A stretch of DNA of 5,887 nucleotides from an uncultured bacterium. Its GTDB lineage: Bacteria; Bacillota; Clostridia; Lachnospirales; Lachnospiraceae. The stretch's first letter is position 1. The number at the start of each line of letters is the position of its first letter. The notes beneath the pieces were generated by a model. That model was not told the DNA's origin, searched no databases, and worked only from the letters and a program-made list of their open reading frames with translations. The stretch spans positions 1 through 5,887 of the forward strand of contig CAMUHA010000201.1 in the NCBI GenBank assembly GCA_947088515.1, read 5' to 3'. This document shows, piece after piece, positions 5,138-5,887 of this stretch. A program made the position numbers and the translations under genes.

Positions 5138-5887
5138 ATGGGGACGATTGTCAGACGTAATGAAAGAAGCTGGGCGATTCTTATAATATCAGAAATAAGA
5201 GCAATGCTAAAGGGCATGAATTTAAAAATTAAAAGTGCAGGTGGAGAAAGTACACTATCTGTAAATAAGAAAAGTATGTTTCCTGATATTTTGCTTTATG
5301 AAGATGAAGCTCAAAATAAGATCCTGCAGGGATGGGAACTTAAGATGCCCGATGTATTGATTACGGACGAAGCGCTGATTAAGGATGCAGCCAGAAAGGC
5401 AGTTGCTCTTAACTTAAATAGTTTTGTAATTTGGAATTTTTCATATGGAAAATTATATGTAAAAAGTCAACAGGGAAATTTTGAGGAAGCCAAGGTATGG
5501 AATGGAACAAATCATATAAAAAATCGTGAGGATGTTGCAACATTTAAACCAGAATGGCTTCCGGTTATAAGAGATATTGTACTTACAGTCAATGAGTTTT
5601 TAGTAAACGGAACAATATCAGCCGCATCTATAGCCGCAACAATATCTGATGGAATTATGACAGAGATTATTCAAAGAAATAAAGAGCTGGTTGCGGAAAA
5701 TCTTATTTCTGAAGTGGGAAGCAACATGGCGATGGAAAGCCGTCTGAAGGTGTGGTGGAACGCTTTTAGTGAGGAATACGAGAAGGACGAAAATAATATG
5801 TATTCGGCATATGCAAAGTCTATTCTGCTGAATTGGACAAACAGAATTATGTTTGCAAATACGATTAAAAGATACCACAACTGCGCT
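5138..5887 (+). CDS. PD-(D/E)xK nuclease-like protein, probably N-terminus of a large restriction protein, 3'-truncated
   Basis: The frame is open from the ATG at 5138 to the right edge, 250 codons with no stop, so the protein is longer than shown. Residues 45-105 look like a PD-(D/E)xK nuclease core: hydrophobic FPDILLY with P49-D50, a strand carrying GWELK with E67 and K69, then a helix (DAARKAVALNL) and a strand NSFVIWNF. Spacing of 16 residues between D50 and E67 fits that fold. The part after about 140 is mostly helical and charged (for example WWNAFSEEYEKDENN), with no motif I can name. From memory, this arrangement resembles the start of large N-6 DNA methylase or type IIG-like restriction proteins, where a methylase domain follows; that is inference. 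AGGGAG (5120-5125), inside the end of the methyltransferase gene, serves as ribosome binding site at a 12-nt spacing. The gene lies 6 nt after the methyltransferase stop and is surely co-transcribed. A stand-alone restriction endonuclease is the main alternative. Base composition is low (13 G+C of 60 at 5401-5460). Confidence 0.68.
   Translation, partial: MGTIVRRNERSWAILIISEIRAMLKGMNLKIKSAGGESTLSVNKKSMFPDILLYEDEAQNKILQGWELKMPDVLITDEALIKDAARKAVALNLNSFVIWNFSYGKLYVKSQQGNFEEAKVWNGTNHIKNREDVATFKPEWLPVIRDIVLTVNEFLVNGTISAASIAATISDGIMTEIIQRNKELVAENLISEVGSNMAMESRLKVWWNAFSEEYEKDENNMYSAYAKSILLNWTNRIMFANTIKRYHNCA

Noticed and set aside
5618..5880. Two minus-strand reading frames of 69 and 86 codons
   Set aside because: They are antisense to the nuclease-like gene, have no visible ribosome binding site, and look like shadow frames of AT-rich coding DNA.

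Overview
The window looks like a chromosomal segment from a Gram-positive anaerobe of the Clostridia, most likely a Lachnospiraceae-type genome. Reasons: strong GGAGG-type ribosome binding sites, moderate GC in the housekeeping part, an ABC-2 permease of a style common in that group, a metNI pair with short spacing, and a Gram-positive-type SOS box. No species is claimed.

Layout, left to right. (1) The window opens inside a multi-membrane-span ABC-2-type permease gene (start lost off the left edge, stop at 715). (2) lspA, signal peptidase II, follows on the same strand at 749-1252 and is complete. (3) A carbamate kinase gene (arcC) lies on the minus strand at 1224-2177. Its 3' end overlaps the 3' end of lspA by 29 bp, and a 10-bp hairpin sits inside the overlap. 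(4) A divergent intergenic region (2178-2361) carries a good extended -10 promoter for arcC and a weaker one for the next operon. (5) metN and metI (2362-4030) overlap by 11 bp and encode the ATPase and permease of a methionine-type ABC importer. No metQ gene and no room for a SAM riboswitch are seen. (6) A strong nested hairpin terminator follows at 4042-4093.

(7) From about 4200 to the right edge the character changes. The sequence becomes visibly more AT-rich and carries an apparent restriction-modification or defence module. It has a sigma-A-like promoter whose -35 overlaps a perfect GAAC-N4-GTTC palindrome (candidate LexA/SOS box), a beta-class DNA methyltransferase gene (4271-5131), and 6 nt later a same-frame gene that runs off the right edge (5138-5887). 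The visible part of that last gene has a PD-(D/E)xK nuclease signature (P49-D50, then E67-L-K69). It may be the N-terminus of a large restriction protein.

How the genes work together: lspA matures lipoproteins at the membrane. MetNI imports methionine and would need a lipoprotein receptor (MetQ) encoded elsewhere. arcC makes ATP from carbamoyl phosphate and stands alone here. The right-hand module is the accessory part and the most interesting. Its two genes look co-transcribed from one possibly DNA-damage-controlled promoter. No stretch of 300 bp lacks a gene. The longest gaps are 2178-2361 and 4031-4270, and apart from the sites listed I see nothing convincing in 4094-4210.
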